The position numbers and the translations under genes are program-made. Below the pieces are notes generated by a model. The model had not been told where the DNA came from, did no database searches, and saw nothing but the letters and a program-made list of their open reading frames with translations. This document shows, piece by piece, positions 32,040 to 40,682 of a stretch of 45,119 nucleotides of DNA. Each line of letters opens with the position of its first letter. Position 1 is the stretch's first letter. This stretch comes from an uncultured Prevotella sp. (GTDB lineage Bacteria > Bacteroidota > Bacteroidia > Bacteroidales > Bacteroidaceae), in the NCBI GenBank assembly GCA_900315695.1, contig ONAE01000011.1, forward strand, positions 1-45,119, in the 5' to 3' direction.

Positions 32040-34526
32040 CTATATTTTGACACCGACGCTGGCGAGGAACCAGCAACCCTGCTGGGGGATGAGGTTTGTG
32101 TTCATGCCACTGCGGTTGTATCTGGTTCCGAAAAGATTGTAGATATTCAGGCCAAAGGTGACAGGTCCCAACGTATATTCGCCACCGAGGTTGACGATGG
32201 CACGGGGTGACATCTCCTTATGCATGATGGTGTAAGGGGCGAGTGCTAAGGCTGCTTCTCTTGCAATCATTGATCCCTTCTCATCACCTGCCAAGTCGCA
32301 CTGAATGGCTTTGTAGATTTCTTTATCATATAAAAGAACATTGTTGAGGTCGGTATTGTGGCTGGTCTGCTTACTCTCGAAAAGGATGTGGGTGTGTAGT
32401 TTCAGTTGTGGCAACACCTGCCATCCCAGAACAAGGTTCGACATGATGGCTGGGGTATTGTTATTGGCATCAATATTGGTGTTATAGGCCTCTTTCACTA
32501 AGTCGCCCATGCTCAAGCCCATGAGGTTCGACTTAAAGGTGTTTGTCCAGGTGAGGTTGAAGTCGGCTGTAAACTTCGGCTGCTTATAGGAGGCCATCAG
32601 TTCCACGCCGCAGGTCTCGTTCTTACTGGCATTCTTGTATTCCAAGAGATGCGTCATAATAAGATCGTTGGCCCGGTTATAGAAGCCGTTGATCTCGAAA
32701 TTCAAGCCTTTGATCCAGTTATTTCCGCCGAAGGTGAGTTGGAAGGAGTGGACACGCTCGGGCGAGATACTCTCAACATACTTGGGATTGGGATTATCAA
32801 CGATCATAATGACCGATATGATATTGGCCTTACGGTAGATATAGGGGGCATCGACAAACGACTTTGAGTAACTGAGTTTCAGGTTCCACTTAGGTTGCAG
32901 CAGGATCAATGCGATTCGAGGTGACAACTCATTGACTTTGCTATCATCAAAACGCGACTTATAGTCGTAGCGCAGTCCGGCATTCAGGATCACCGACCGC
33001 CACTGGTGCTTCAGCTGCAGATAGACATCGGCATTATTTTCGCTGCCCTGCCCCACTTGAAGTATGACAGGATTATCCATTGTTGTTTTTCCGAAGTCAT
33101 AATCAATCTGATAGCGGAAGTCATCGGAGCGGAAGTGACCATACTCCGCACCAAAACTGATGTTTCCCTTATGACCGTTGCCCATGTCGTATGCATAGTT
33201 ACCCTTCATCTGGAAACCATAATTATGCTCCTGGCCATTCATGTATCGCGAGATACCACCGTATTTTTGTAATAACGAGTCTTGATAAACATTTAAGTCG
33301 AGTGTGTAGGCCAAATCTGGTATCTGGCTATCGCTGATGGCCTGATAACGCGTATAATCCGACTTATCATAAGTGAGGGCATACCTGAGATTCAGGTTTC
33401 CCAACAGGTGACTGTAACTCAGATCGGCATGGTGGGAAGTGTTGCTGAAACTCGGTTTCAACCCATTGTAGGAGAGGTAACGCTCACGGTCATAGCTTTT
33501 AGCCATCGATGTCATGGTGTAAGGCGCCACCTTCTGTGAGAAGTGCGTATCATACATGAACTGGAACCCTTTCCAGCCAAGTTGCAGTCCGAAGTCGTAG
33601 TTGGGATGATTGCCGATGCGGCCCAGACGGACGAATTCGTCACCATACCTTTCGCCGCTGTTACGATAGCCACTACCCCATACCAGCAGATCGATGTCGA
33701 AATAACGTTTGCCAAAGATGGCATCAACCTTAACCTGACCATAGTTGCCTGCTGATACCTTGGCCTGCAGACCGTCCACCTCGGCACCCTGTTTAGTAAT
33801 GATGTTCACCACACCCGTCAGGGCCACACCGCCATAGAGCGATGAGGCGGGGCCTCGCAGCACCTCTATCTGCTTCACTTTCTCTAACGAGATACTGAAG
33901 TCGGGAGCGGCAGTATTGGTGGCGTAGCTGTTCAGGCGGTGCCCGTTGAGCATGATGAGGATCTTCTCCTGGGTGTTGCTGTAGATGCCGCGCATGGCGA
34001 TGTTGACATCGTCGTTGCAGTCGATGAGGTTCATGCCTGGCACATAGGCTGCCAGCACCTCCTGCAGATTACGGGCACCGCTGGTTTTGATCATCTCGGC
34101 AGTGATGAGCGTGGTGGGCACAGGCACCTCTGCCAGACTCTCTGCCTGACTGGAGGCTGTGGTGATGGTGGGTGTCATACCCGCCTTGATGTTGTTGACG
34201 ATTTCGATGAATGTCGCTGGATCTTGTGCCGACGGACTGTAATAGGGGTTCTGCTGCAGCAGGAGTGTGACATACTGCTCAGTCTTCGGGATATCATATT
34301 CATCCATATAGGTAAGGGCAATGAGGTGGAGCGCATTCTGGCGCGAATTGCCCTGAAAGGTACTGAGGTTCTGCAACAACAGATCCCTGGCTTGTTCAAT
34401 GCGTCCTATCCTGTAGGCATCCTCAGCCTGTGCATACAGTTCCCGCATCGCGGCATCGTCCTGTGCATAAGTAGTACACACACAGAAGATGACGGTATAT
34501 AACAATATGTATAGTTTCTTTCTCAT
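32040..34526 (-). CDS. TonB-dependent outer-membrane receptor with TPR-like N-terminus
   Basis: An 828-residue outer-membrane protein. Signal peptide (LYILLYTVIFCVCTTYA, cleaved before Q22), then a helical TPR-like region (about 25-115, YAQAEDAYRIGRIEQARDLL), then a plug domain (about 135-255, with TSGARNLQEVLAAYVPGM and VLRGPASSLYGGVALTGVVN) and a beta-barrel to the C-terminus ending ASVGVKI. It is of the FepA/CirA-like type and not SusC-like, and no SusD gene follows. The TPR-like extension in place of an STN or carboxypeptidase-like domain is unusual. Its ATG overlaps the stop of the upstream sensor gene, so it is co-translated with signalling genes. Ligand unknown. Confidence 0.9.
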   Translation of the reverse strand: MRKKLYILLYTVIFCVCTTYAQDDAAMRELYAQAEDAYRIGRIEQARDLLLQNLSTFQGNSRQNALHLIALTYMDEYDIPKTEQYVTLLLQQNPYYSPSAQDPATFIEIVNNIKAGMTPTITTASSQAESLAEVPVPTTLITAEMIKTSGARNLQEVLAAYVPGMNLIDCNDDVNIAMRGIYSNTQEKILIMLNGHRLNSYATNTAAPDFSISLEKVKQIEVLRGPASSLYGGVALTGVVNIITKQGAEVDGLQAKVSAGNYGQVKVDAIFGKRYFDIDLLVWGSGYRNSGERYGDEFVRLGRIGNHPNYDFGLQLGWKGFQFMYDTHFSQKVAPYTMTSMAKSYDRERYLSYNGLKPSFSNTSHHADLSYSHLLGNLNLRYALTYDKSDYTRYQAISDSQIPDLAYTLDLNVYQDSLLQKYGGISRYMNGQEHNYGFQMKGNYAYDMGNGHKGNISFGAEYGHFRSDDFRYQIDYDFGKTTMDNPVILQVGQGSENNADVYLQLKHQWRSVILNAGLRYDYKSRFDDSKVNELSPRIALILLQPKWNLKLSYSKSFVDAPYIYRKANIISVIMIVDNPNPKYVESISPERVHSFQLTFGGNNWIKGLNFEINGFYNRANDLIMTHLLEYKNASKNETCGVELMASYKQPKFTADFNLTWTNTFKSNLMGLSMGDLVKEAYNTNIDANNNTPAIMSNLVLGWQVLPQLKLHTHILFESKQTSHNTDLNNVLLYDKEIYKAIQCDLAGDEKGSMIAREAALALAPYTIMHKEMSPRAIVNLGGEYTLGPVTFGLNIYNLFGTRYNRSGMNTNLIPQQGCWFLASVGVKI

Positions 34527-37243
34527 TGCTTATCGGGGATTGGTAAAGTGATGGTAAACTCTGTGTATTCACCCTGAACCGACACCACATTGATATCGCC
34601 GCCGTGATTCTGGATGATTTCACGAGTCAGATAGAGACCTACACCAGCTGCCTCGCCAGTAGTCTTGGTGGTGAAGAAGGGGTCGTAGATCTTGCCGAGG
34701 TTCTTCGCCTCGATACCAGTGCCGTTATCACGGACTTTCAGGATATACTTTGCCTCGGCTGCAGTGACAGCAAGCGACACCTCGGGGACGAATTGCGGCA
34801 CCTTCTGCGCCTTCTTCACCACCGCATAAACGGCATTGCCCAAAAGGTTCATCACAGCCTTGCTGATCATGTCGGGATTGCCGTACAGAGGCATCGGATC
34901 GGCAGGCAGGTCGAAGCGGGGGATGATGCCATATTGCTTCTGTTCCTCGGCATAATGTTTCGCAAATTGCTTCACTACCTGAAGCAGGACGGGCTGCAAC
35001 TGTATATTGTCGTAGCCGCCAGTGCGGTCTCTCAGCACCTCCTCCATCGCCTTGATGATGCGGGTGGTGTTCTGACCAAACTGATTGACCGACGTCAGAT
35101 TCTCCGTCAGCATCTTGAGTACATCCTGCGTATCCTCATAATCGTCCTTGTCGATCTGCTCCTTATTATGGTCGATATTCACCTTGAGGTCTTCTATCAG
35201 GTCGTTCGACATCTTGGAGAAGTTGATAATATAGTTCATGGGGTTCAGGATACGGTCGATAAGACCCTTGGTCAGTTTACCTACAGTAGCCATTTTCTCC
35301 TGACGAATCAGCTCATCCTGGGCGTTACGGAGATCAGCAGTACGTTCTTCGACGATACGCTCCAGTTTGATCTTGTCCTTCTCCAACCGTTTCAGACGAT
35401 AGCGGAACAGCAGATAGACAAAGTAGATAAAGATGATAAGGTAGAGCACCAGCATATACCAACGCATCAACAGCGGATAGGCAATACTGAAGTCAACGGC
35501 AACGACCTCTGACAGTTCCCCATTAGCCAGCTGTGCCTGTATGGAAAGCGTGAACGAGCCGTATGGCAGGTTCAGAAACTCCACATCCTGTCTGTCAGTC
35601 CATTCACTCCAATGACCGCCTGTGCCCAACAGGCTCTTATTGTCCAGACGGTAACGATACAGCGTTGTTCCAGTCAAAGGTGCATAGTCGAGTGCATAGA
35701 AGAAATGCAGGTGACGCTCTTCGCTGCCTAACCGTTGCAGTTCATTGGGCATCTCCCCATATCCACCCCATAGCATACTGTCGTTGCCCATCACAATGGA
35801 ACGGAAACGCACCTCGCGGCTTTCTGTGAGCCGGGACAGGTCTTTCTGTCCCATATCGATGGCTGCGAGTATCTTGTCACCCCCAATCCACAGATGGTCA
35901 CCCTGAAGGTACTGGGCATTGATCTTGAGATCTCTGAAAGGTGTCAACAGCGGGGACAGATGGCTCAACGTGTCTGCAGATGCTTTGTAGTCCCCGATAT
36001 GTGCGGTTTCGCCATGAACGTTCTGGAACCAGAGATTGCCACGCACATCCTTGCGGATAGCCGTTACCAACGGAAGGTCGTTTATCTTTGATCTCTGAAT
36101 AGGGTTCAACTGATAGAGCCACACACCATCAGGCTCACCGGCATAGGCCTTATTATCATCTACCAACAGGGCTGTGGTGGCGTTGGAAGTAAGCCTGCTC
36201 ACCCTGCCATCCGCTGCGATTCTGTAAATGCCGCTTGAGGTGGCAGCCAGAAGTCCGTTGCGGCTCTGGCACAATGTCCAGCAGATATTATCGATATCGG
36301 CAACGCGCCGATACTGCCAGGCATCAACGGTATAGAGTCCATTGGTCTCACCGACATAGATCTTCCCGTTAAAGGCAGTGATGTCCATGACCTGCCCCGT
36401 CAGCCCGTCCTTTGGCAGGAAGTAACTGTAAACCGACGGCAGTTCAATGGAAAAGACGCCTTTCACCGTGGCACCCCATAGCACGCCATGGCCGTCATAG
36501 GCCACATAAGACACCTGGTTGGAGCAGAGTCCATTGGCTTCGCTGATGGTATAGAGTTTCCTTCCGTTACTATCGCAGACAATCAGACCATGACCTTTTT
36601 TCACTTTCACCTGAAGGCCACCATCAAGGTGCTCCGTCTGGGTGGTGTCTTTTAAGACGGCATCTTCGGCAGATGTCAGCAAAGCCTTCACAGAAATGAT
36701 ATCCGCCTCAACACCGGAAAGAAATCTGGCATTGGTGTGTTTCTTCAGCCTCACAGTGGGGGGCGCGGCATCCTCGACCTCATAAACATTATTATCAGTG
36801 GCAACAAACTGCAAGGTTCCCCCCTCCTCGAAGATCTCCATCACCTCGCCTTTGAATGTGTCTTTCCCGTTGATCTGCTGCAAGTACAATTCGCCGTTGT
36901 CATATTTCTGCAGACGGGCAAAGAAATTGTAGCCACCCACCCAGATGGTGTTCTTGCTGTCGCGATAGACCACTGTGACACGTCTTAGTTCGGGGGTATG
37001 GATAATGCGCCACCGGGCACGGTCGTAGTAGAGCAAGCCCTTGAAGTTGGCGACATACACCGTACCGTCATCACCGATTGCGATGTCGTAGTTCAGGTCG
37101 TGTCCGCCATACTCCTCCGCCGTATAGTTCCGGATCAGAGGCAATCCCTGCGCCACAGAAGACAAAGATAAAAAGGAAAAGAAGTAAAGGGGTAAAATGA
37201 TTTTTACCCAACGCCTTATCCAAAGCCTGCTGTTCTTTTCCAT
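34523..37243 (-). CDS. Propeller sensor kinase-like protein lacking the phosphoacceptor His
   Basis: A 906-residue HTCS-like sensor. Signal segment (about 12-32), periplasmic two-component-propeller repeats (about 40-530, for example ANGLCSNQVSYVAYDGHG), a Y_Y_Y-like domain (about 545-600, with TLYRYRLDNK and LPYGSFTLSIQA), a membrane helix (about 603-625), a coiled coil, and a cytosolic HisKA/HATPase part. The H-box aligns as KLTKGLIDRILNPMNYI: the usual His of HEIxNP is Asp663. The ATPase motifs are intact (NLLGNAVYAV, DNGTGI, FFTTK, GVGLYLTREI). Unlike HTCS proteins it ends without receiver or AraC domains. It probably signals otherwise than by His phosphorylation; the receiver-phosphatase encoded nearby is the likely partner. 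Confidence 0.88.
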   Translation of the reverse strand: MEKNSRLWIRRWVKIILPLYFFSFLSLSSVAQGLPLIRNYTAEEYGGHDLNYDIAIGDDGTVYVANFKGLLYYDRARWRIIHTPELRRVTVVYRDSKNTIWVGGYNFFARLQKYDNGELYLQQINGKDTFKGEVMEIFEEGGTLQFVATDNNVYEVEDAAPPTVRLKKHTNARFLSGVEADIISVKALLTSAEDAVLKDTTQTEHLDGGLQVKVKKGHGLIVCDSNGRKLYTISEANGLCSNQVSYVAYDGHGVLWGATVKGVFSIELPSVYSYFLPKDGLTGQVMDITAFNGKIYVGETNGLYTVDAWQYRRVADIDNICWTLCQSRNGLLAATSSGIYRIAADGRVSRLTSNATTALLVDDNKAYAGEPDGVWLYQLNPIQRSKINDLPLVTAIRKDVRGNLWFQNVHGETAHIGDYKASADTLSHLSPLLTPFRDLKINAQYLQGDHLWIGGDKILAAIDMGQKDLSRLTESREVRFRSIVMGNDSMLWGGYGEMPNELQRLGSEERHLHFFYALDYAPLTGTTLYRYRLDNKSLLGTGGHWSEWTDRQDVEFLNLPYGSFTLSIQAQLANGELSEVVAVDFSIAYPLLMRWYMLVLYLIIFIYFVYLLFRYRLKRLEKDKIKLERIVEERTADLRNAQDELIRQEKMATVGKLTKGLIDRILNPMNYIINFSKMSNDLIEDLKVNIDHNKEQIDKDDYEDTQDVLKMLTENLTSVNQFGQNTTRIIKAMEEVLRDRTGGYDNIQLQPVLLQVVKQFAKHYAEEQKQYGIIPRFDLPADPMPLYGNPDMISKAVMNLLGNAVYAVVKKAQKVPQFVPEVSLAVTAAEAKYILKVRDNGTGIEAKNLGKIYDPFFTTKTTGEAAGVGLYLTREIIQNHGGDINVVSVQGEYTEFTITLPIPDKQ

Positions 37244-37262
37244 TTCTTGCTTTTTTACCTTT

Positions 37263-38801
37263 TTACTCTTTTATCTTTCTATAGGGTATCCCCTTCCCTA
37301 CATAGTAGTTCCATTCATCCTGGGTGAAGTTTCGTTTGACATTCTGACGGAGACGCTGGGCAATCTTCGGCAGAGAGATCAGACTTTGGGTAACTGTGCC
37401 GTTATGCTCACCCATCATGATATAGTCCTTGTTGCTGCTGAAGGTGAAATCGTTCAGCCAATGGGCTGACTGGTATAGCGTGACAGCATTGATCTGACTG
37501 TTGCTTTCAATGGGCCAAAACAACATCTTTCCGTCATAGCTGGAGGAATAGAGACGTCGGCCAATAAACTCCAACTTTGTCACACGCGACAGATGCTCCA
37601 CCAACTGATAGGTCTTACCGCTGCCATCCGTGAGCCAGATGGTACCATCGGCCATGCCATAAGCTGTCAGATGATCTTTCCTGCTACAGGCATAGGCTGT
37701 AACCACACCAGTGACCGGAACTTTCTCGGTGGTTATCTTTTCCAATCCATTGACAAGGTGCATACGTCCATGACGATCGAAGAGTATAGGGGTCTGACCG
37801 AGTCTGCCGGTACTGGTGACATGGAAGTCGAGATGACGCGTGACGAGGATCTTTTCAGTGGCGATATCAAACAAGGCAGCACTGTTCTCACCAACAATCA
37901 GCAATGATCTACCCTCATTCAGTATTTGCAGGCCAAGGGGCTTCTTGACGTTTTCCACCATCACGACACGCGACTGGTTGCCGTCGATAATGACTAAGTG
38001 ACCAGTATAACTGAGGGCATAAACCTTCCCGCTGGGGGCAGCATATAAATCGCTGAACCAGTACTGCTTATCACTCATCAGCCGGTTGGTGTGCATCTGC
38101 TCCCCATTGATCTGATGACTGAAAATCTCGCCAAAGGTACTTACCGTCAACAGACGGCCATCCTTCGGTGAGATGACAAGGCGTGAGATACTGCCATTGT
38201 GGATGCTCCAGCTATTGCGCCCTCCTGCCGACTGCGTCATAGCTTGAAACACAGTGGGCGAATAGAGGTTTCCGCCATAGTCGTGGGTATAGAGGTAAGA
38301 GGCATAGGCCAACATATTACCTAACACTGTGTTACCAGTCTGATAGATTGAATAAGACTGAGAACCCAGCGTTCGGCCCAGTGAGATATAGTTCAGGGTA
38401 TCGGCCACCATTCTGGCATACTCTGCATTTTGCCGTTGGTGTTCCGCCATTTTGTAAGACTCCAACGCTTCTGCTGCCGAGATTTCTGCCGCTGCCTGTG
38501 CCTTCAGCGCTTTCCGACGCTCCGCCTCCGAACGGAGGGTGGCAGCTTGTGCTATGGCCGACTGTCGGATGGCTTCCTGACTGCGTTCCTCAGAGAGTGC
38601 CTGCTGACCGTGGGCGATCTGCTCCATCTGTTCGCTCACGCTACGGTCTAATTCCGAGTTCTGTCCCTGCCGTTGGAGTACGACGACTTGCGACTCCAGC
38701 TCGTTGATGCGTTCTTTGTCTCTCCGATGCGTATGGATGAACCACACACCCGACGCCAGCAGCAGGCCTCCCAGACACCCTATGATAATATTTCTATTCA
38801 C
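37263..38801 (-). CDS. Membrane-anchored coiled-coil/WD40-like propeller protein
   Basis: A 512-residue protein. An N-terminal membrane helix (about 4-22, IIIGCLGGLLLASGVWFIH), an alanine/glutamine-rich coiled coil (about 30-135) and a WD40-like beta-propeller (about 175-475). The C-terminal motif RNFTQDEWNYYVGKGIPYR is the tail found at the end of many WD40 proteins linked to STAND/caspase-like systems. GTG 38801 overlaps the stop of the receiver-phosphatase gene (GTGA), and the sensor gene follows 19 bases later. Likely a scaffold between membrane and signalling proteins; function not established. Confidence 0.78.
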   Translation of the reverse strand: MNRNIIIGCLGGLLLASGVWFIHTHRRDKERINELESQVVVLQRQGQNSELDRSVSEQMEQIAHGQQALSEERSQEAIRQSAIAQAATLRSEAERRKALKAQAAAEISAAEALESYKMAEHQRQNAEYARMVADTLNYISLGRTLGSQSYSIYQTGNTVLGNMLAYASYLYTHDYGGNLYSPTVFQAMTQSAGGRNSWSIHNGSISRLVISPKDGRLLTVSTFGEIFSHQINGEQMHTNRLMSDKQYWFSDLYAAPSGKVYALSYTGHLVIIDGNQSRVVMVENVKKPLGLQILNEGRSLLIVGENSAALFDIATEKILVTRHLDFHVTSTGRLGQTPILFDRHGRMHLVNGLEKITTEKVPVTGVVTAYACSRKDHLTAYGMADGTIWLTDGSGKTYQLVEHLSRVTKLEFIGRRLYSSSYDGKMLFWPIESNSQINAVTLYQSAHWLNDFTFSSNKDYIMMGEHNGTVTQSLISLPKIAQRLRQNVKRNFTQDEWNYYVGKGIPYRKIKE

Positions 38802-39964
38802 TTCCGTTTTACCACAAGCAACGTGATATCATCACTTTGTTCATCATCGCCAATAAAATCGGCAACTTCAGCCTTGACGGTTTCTACCACCTCCTGACTG
38901 CTCTTGCCAATCAGTCCGCTGAGTGTATTGCCAAAGCGCTTCATACCAAACACCTCTCTTGTAGGTTTCATGGCCTCAGGCACACCGTCGGTGTACATTA
39001 CCAACGTATCGCCGTGATCCAGTTGTAAGGTGTTCTCTTTGAACTCGATGCCTTTCAGCGCACCCACAATGAGATTCTCCGACGTTGGCAGCTCCTCGAC
39101 CGTGCCATTGGCACGCAACACGTATGGCGGATTATGTCCGCCGTTACAATAGGTCACAGAGCCTGTCTTTATGTTAAGGATGGCATAGAATATGGTCACA
39201 AACATATAATCCACTGAAGAAGATGCCAACAGTTGGTTTGCCTTCGTCATACACTCGCCCGCACTCTCATACTGCATACCTACCGAACGCATGATCGTGC
39301 GGCTCACAGCCATAAACAGGGCTGCCGGGATGCCCTTGCCGCAGACATCGCCAATAACCAGTGCTATGTGGTCATCGTCGATGCGGAAGAAGTCGTAGAA
39401 GTCGCCACCGATATCCTTTGCAGCCTCCATCGAGGCATAAATGTCCAACTTATCGCTCTCTTCCGGAAAAGGCGGGAATACACAAGGCAGGATAAACTGC
39501 TGAATCTCGTTGGCAGCAGCCAAGTCTTTCTCCAAGCCCTTCAACTTCTTGTGCTCTTTCTGCGACTGGCGCACGAAGTCAATCTGCTTGATGGCCTTCT
39601 CGATGGTGCGGTCCAGGTCGTCCATATCAATGGGCTTTGTGGCGAAGTCGAAAGCACCATCGTTCATGGCCTGGCGGATATTCTCCAAATCGCCGTAGGC
39701 ACTCACCATGATGACACGCAGTACAGGGTTCTGCATTTCATTCACTTTGGCTAGCATCTCCAGGCCATCCATCTCGGGCATGTTGATGTCGCAGAGGATA
39801 ATATCAATGTCAGGATGGTCATGCAAGATCTTTAATCCCTCTACACCGTTACGTGCAAAGAAGAATTCATATTCGCCGCCACGGATCTTCCTCCTGAAAT
39901 ACTGCTTCATCAGGAACTCAATCTGTTCCTCATCGTCAACACTTAGAAATTTAATTGCAGCCAT
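38798..39964 (-). CDS. Receiver domain-SpoIIE (PP2C) phosphatase
   Basis: A 388-residue response regulator with a phosphatase output. The receiver (about 3-125) has VDDEEQ, phosphoacceptor Asp59 in ILCDINMPEMDG, and the conserved Lys in FATKPID. A helical linker leads to a PP2C/SpoIIE domain (about 165-388) with YASMEAAKDIGGDFYDF, VIGDVCGKGIPAALFM, YCNGGHNPP and LVMYTDGVPEA; metal-binding Asp residues are present. It would dephosphorylate a Ser/Thr-phosphorylated protein, classically a STAS protein. None is encoded in this operon; one is at 4895-5197. It is placed between spike-related genes and the sensor. Confidence 0.9.
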   Translation of the reverse strand: MAAIKFLSVDDEEQIEFLMKQYFRRKIRGGEYEFFFARNGVEGLKILHDHPDIDIILCDINMPEMDGLEMLAKVNEMQNPVLRVIMVSAYGDLENIRQAMNDGAFDFATKPIDMDDLDRTIEKAIKQIDFVRQSQKEHKKLKGLEKDLAAANEIQQFILPCVFPPFPEESDKLDIYASMEAAKDIGGDFYDFFRIDDDHIALVIGDVCGKGIPAALFMAVSRTIMRSVGMQYESAGECMTKANQLLASSSVDYMFVTIFYAILNIKTGSVTYCNGGHNPPYVLRANGTVEELPTSENLIVGALKGIEFKENTLQLDHGDTLVMYTDGVPEAMKPTREVFGMKRFGNTLSGLIGKSSQEVVETVKAEVADFIGDDEQSDDITLLVVKRK

Positions 39965-39991
39965 AATGATATTAACAGACTCGTTTACTGA

Positions 39992-40663
39992 CTATTGATT
40001 GATGCCATTCAGACGATTGATCTTTTCCTTCTTCTGATTATTCAGCCATTTCTGATGCGCATCCTCAATCTCCTTGAGTTTGTCGTTGTAGATCTTGTCG
40101 CGCTGCTCATAACTGCTTTTAGTCTGTTTGTCGCGGGCCTCCCTGACCTTCTTGACATCTTCGTCGCTCTCACCATCCAGGAGCGTGGCTAACTTCGCGT
40201 CATACTTGGCGGAGACGGCCTCCATCTGGGCCTTATTCTCCTCATAGAGCCCATTCACACCGTTTTTCAACACATCGTAGCGGTTGTCATCCACTTCTGG
40301 CATCGTCACTTGGATATAATAGACATCCTGCATGTCAGGCTTGCTTTCATCTTCGGAAATATCCACCTGCATCGTCTTCAACTCCTGCTTGAACTCGGGA
40401 TGATCCATAAAAATGGCCTTTGCCAATGCGGGAATATCGCCGTCGTAGTTAGGGTATATCTGGAAAGTGTAGTCATCTTCCTTTCCTATTTGTGCACACT
40501 TTTCCAGTTTCTGGGACTCGCCCTCTATCATGGCCTCTACCGACAACAACGACACTGGTTCTGCCTTGACGCACAGGTTCATCAGGCGATAGGAAAATTG
40601 GGCATTCAGCGTGCTCAGCGTATCGCCCAGCATATCAAACTCTTTGATGATTTCTCTTTTCAT
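39992..40663 (-). CDS. Cytosolic protein of unknown function in the VgrG operon
   Basis: A 223-residue protein without signal peptide. Residues 1-60 are helical, residues 75-110 read DDYTFQIYPNYDGDIPALAK, and the C-terminus (about 150-223) is a very charged coiled coil (YNDKLKEIEDAHQKWLNNQK). The helix-beta-helix order and the IYPNYDGDIPALAKAI segment faintly recall ribosome recycling factor, but the similarity is too weak to name. It lies 19 bases after the beta-solenoid gene and 27 before the phosphatase gene. Could be a chaperone or adaptor for the spike; unproven. Confidence 0.7.
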   Translation of the reverse strand: MKREIIKEFDMLGDTLSTLNAQFSYRLMNLCVKAEPVSLLSVEAMIEGESQKLEKCAQIGKEDDYTFQIYPNYDGDIPALAKAIFMDHPEFKQELKTMQVDISEDESKPDMQDVYYIQVTMPEVDDNRYDVLKNGVNGLYEENKAQMEAVSAKYDAKLATLLDGESDEDVKKVREARDKQTKSSYEQRDKIYNDKLKEIEDAHQKWLNNQKKEKINRLNGINQ

Positions 40664-40682
40664 AATTCACAACTTTAGTTTG

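Noticed and set aside
31920-32210. 96-residue protein gene on the plus strand
   Set aside because: It is formed by the palindromic block and then runs antisense into the TonB receptor gene; no family resemblance.
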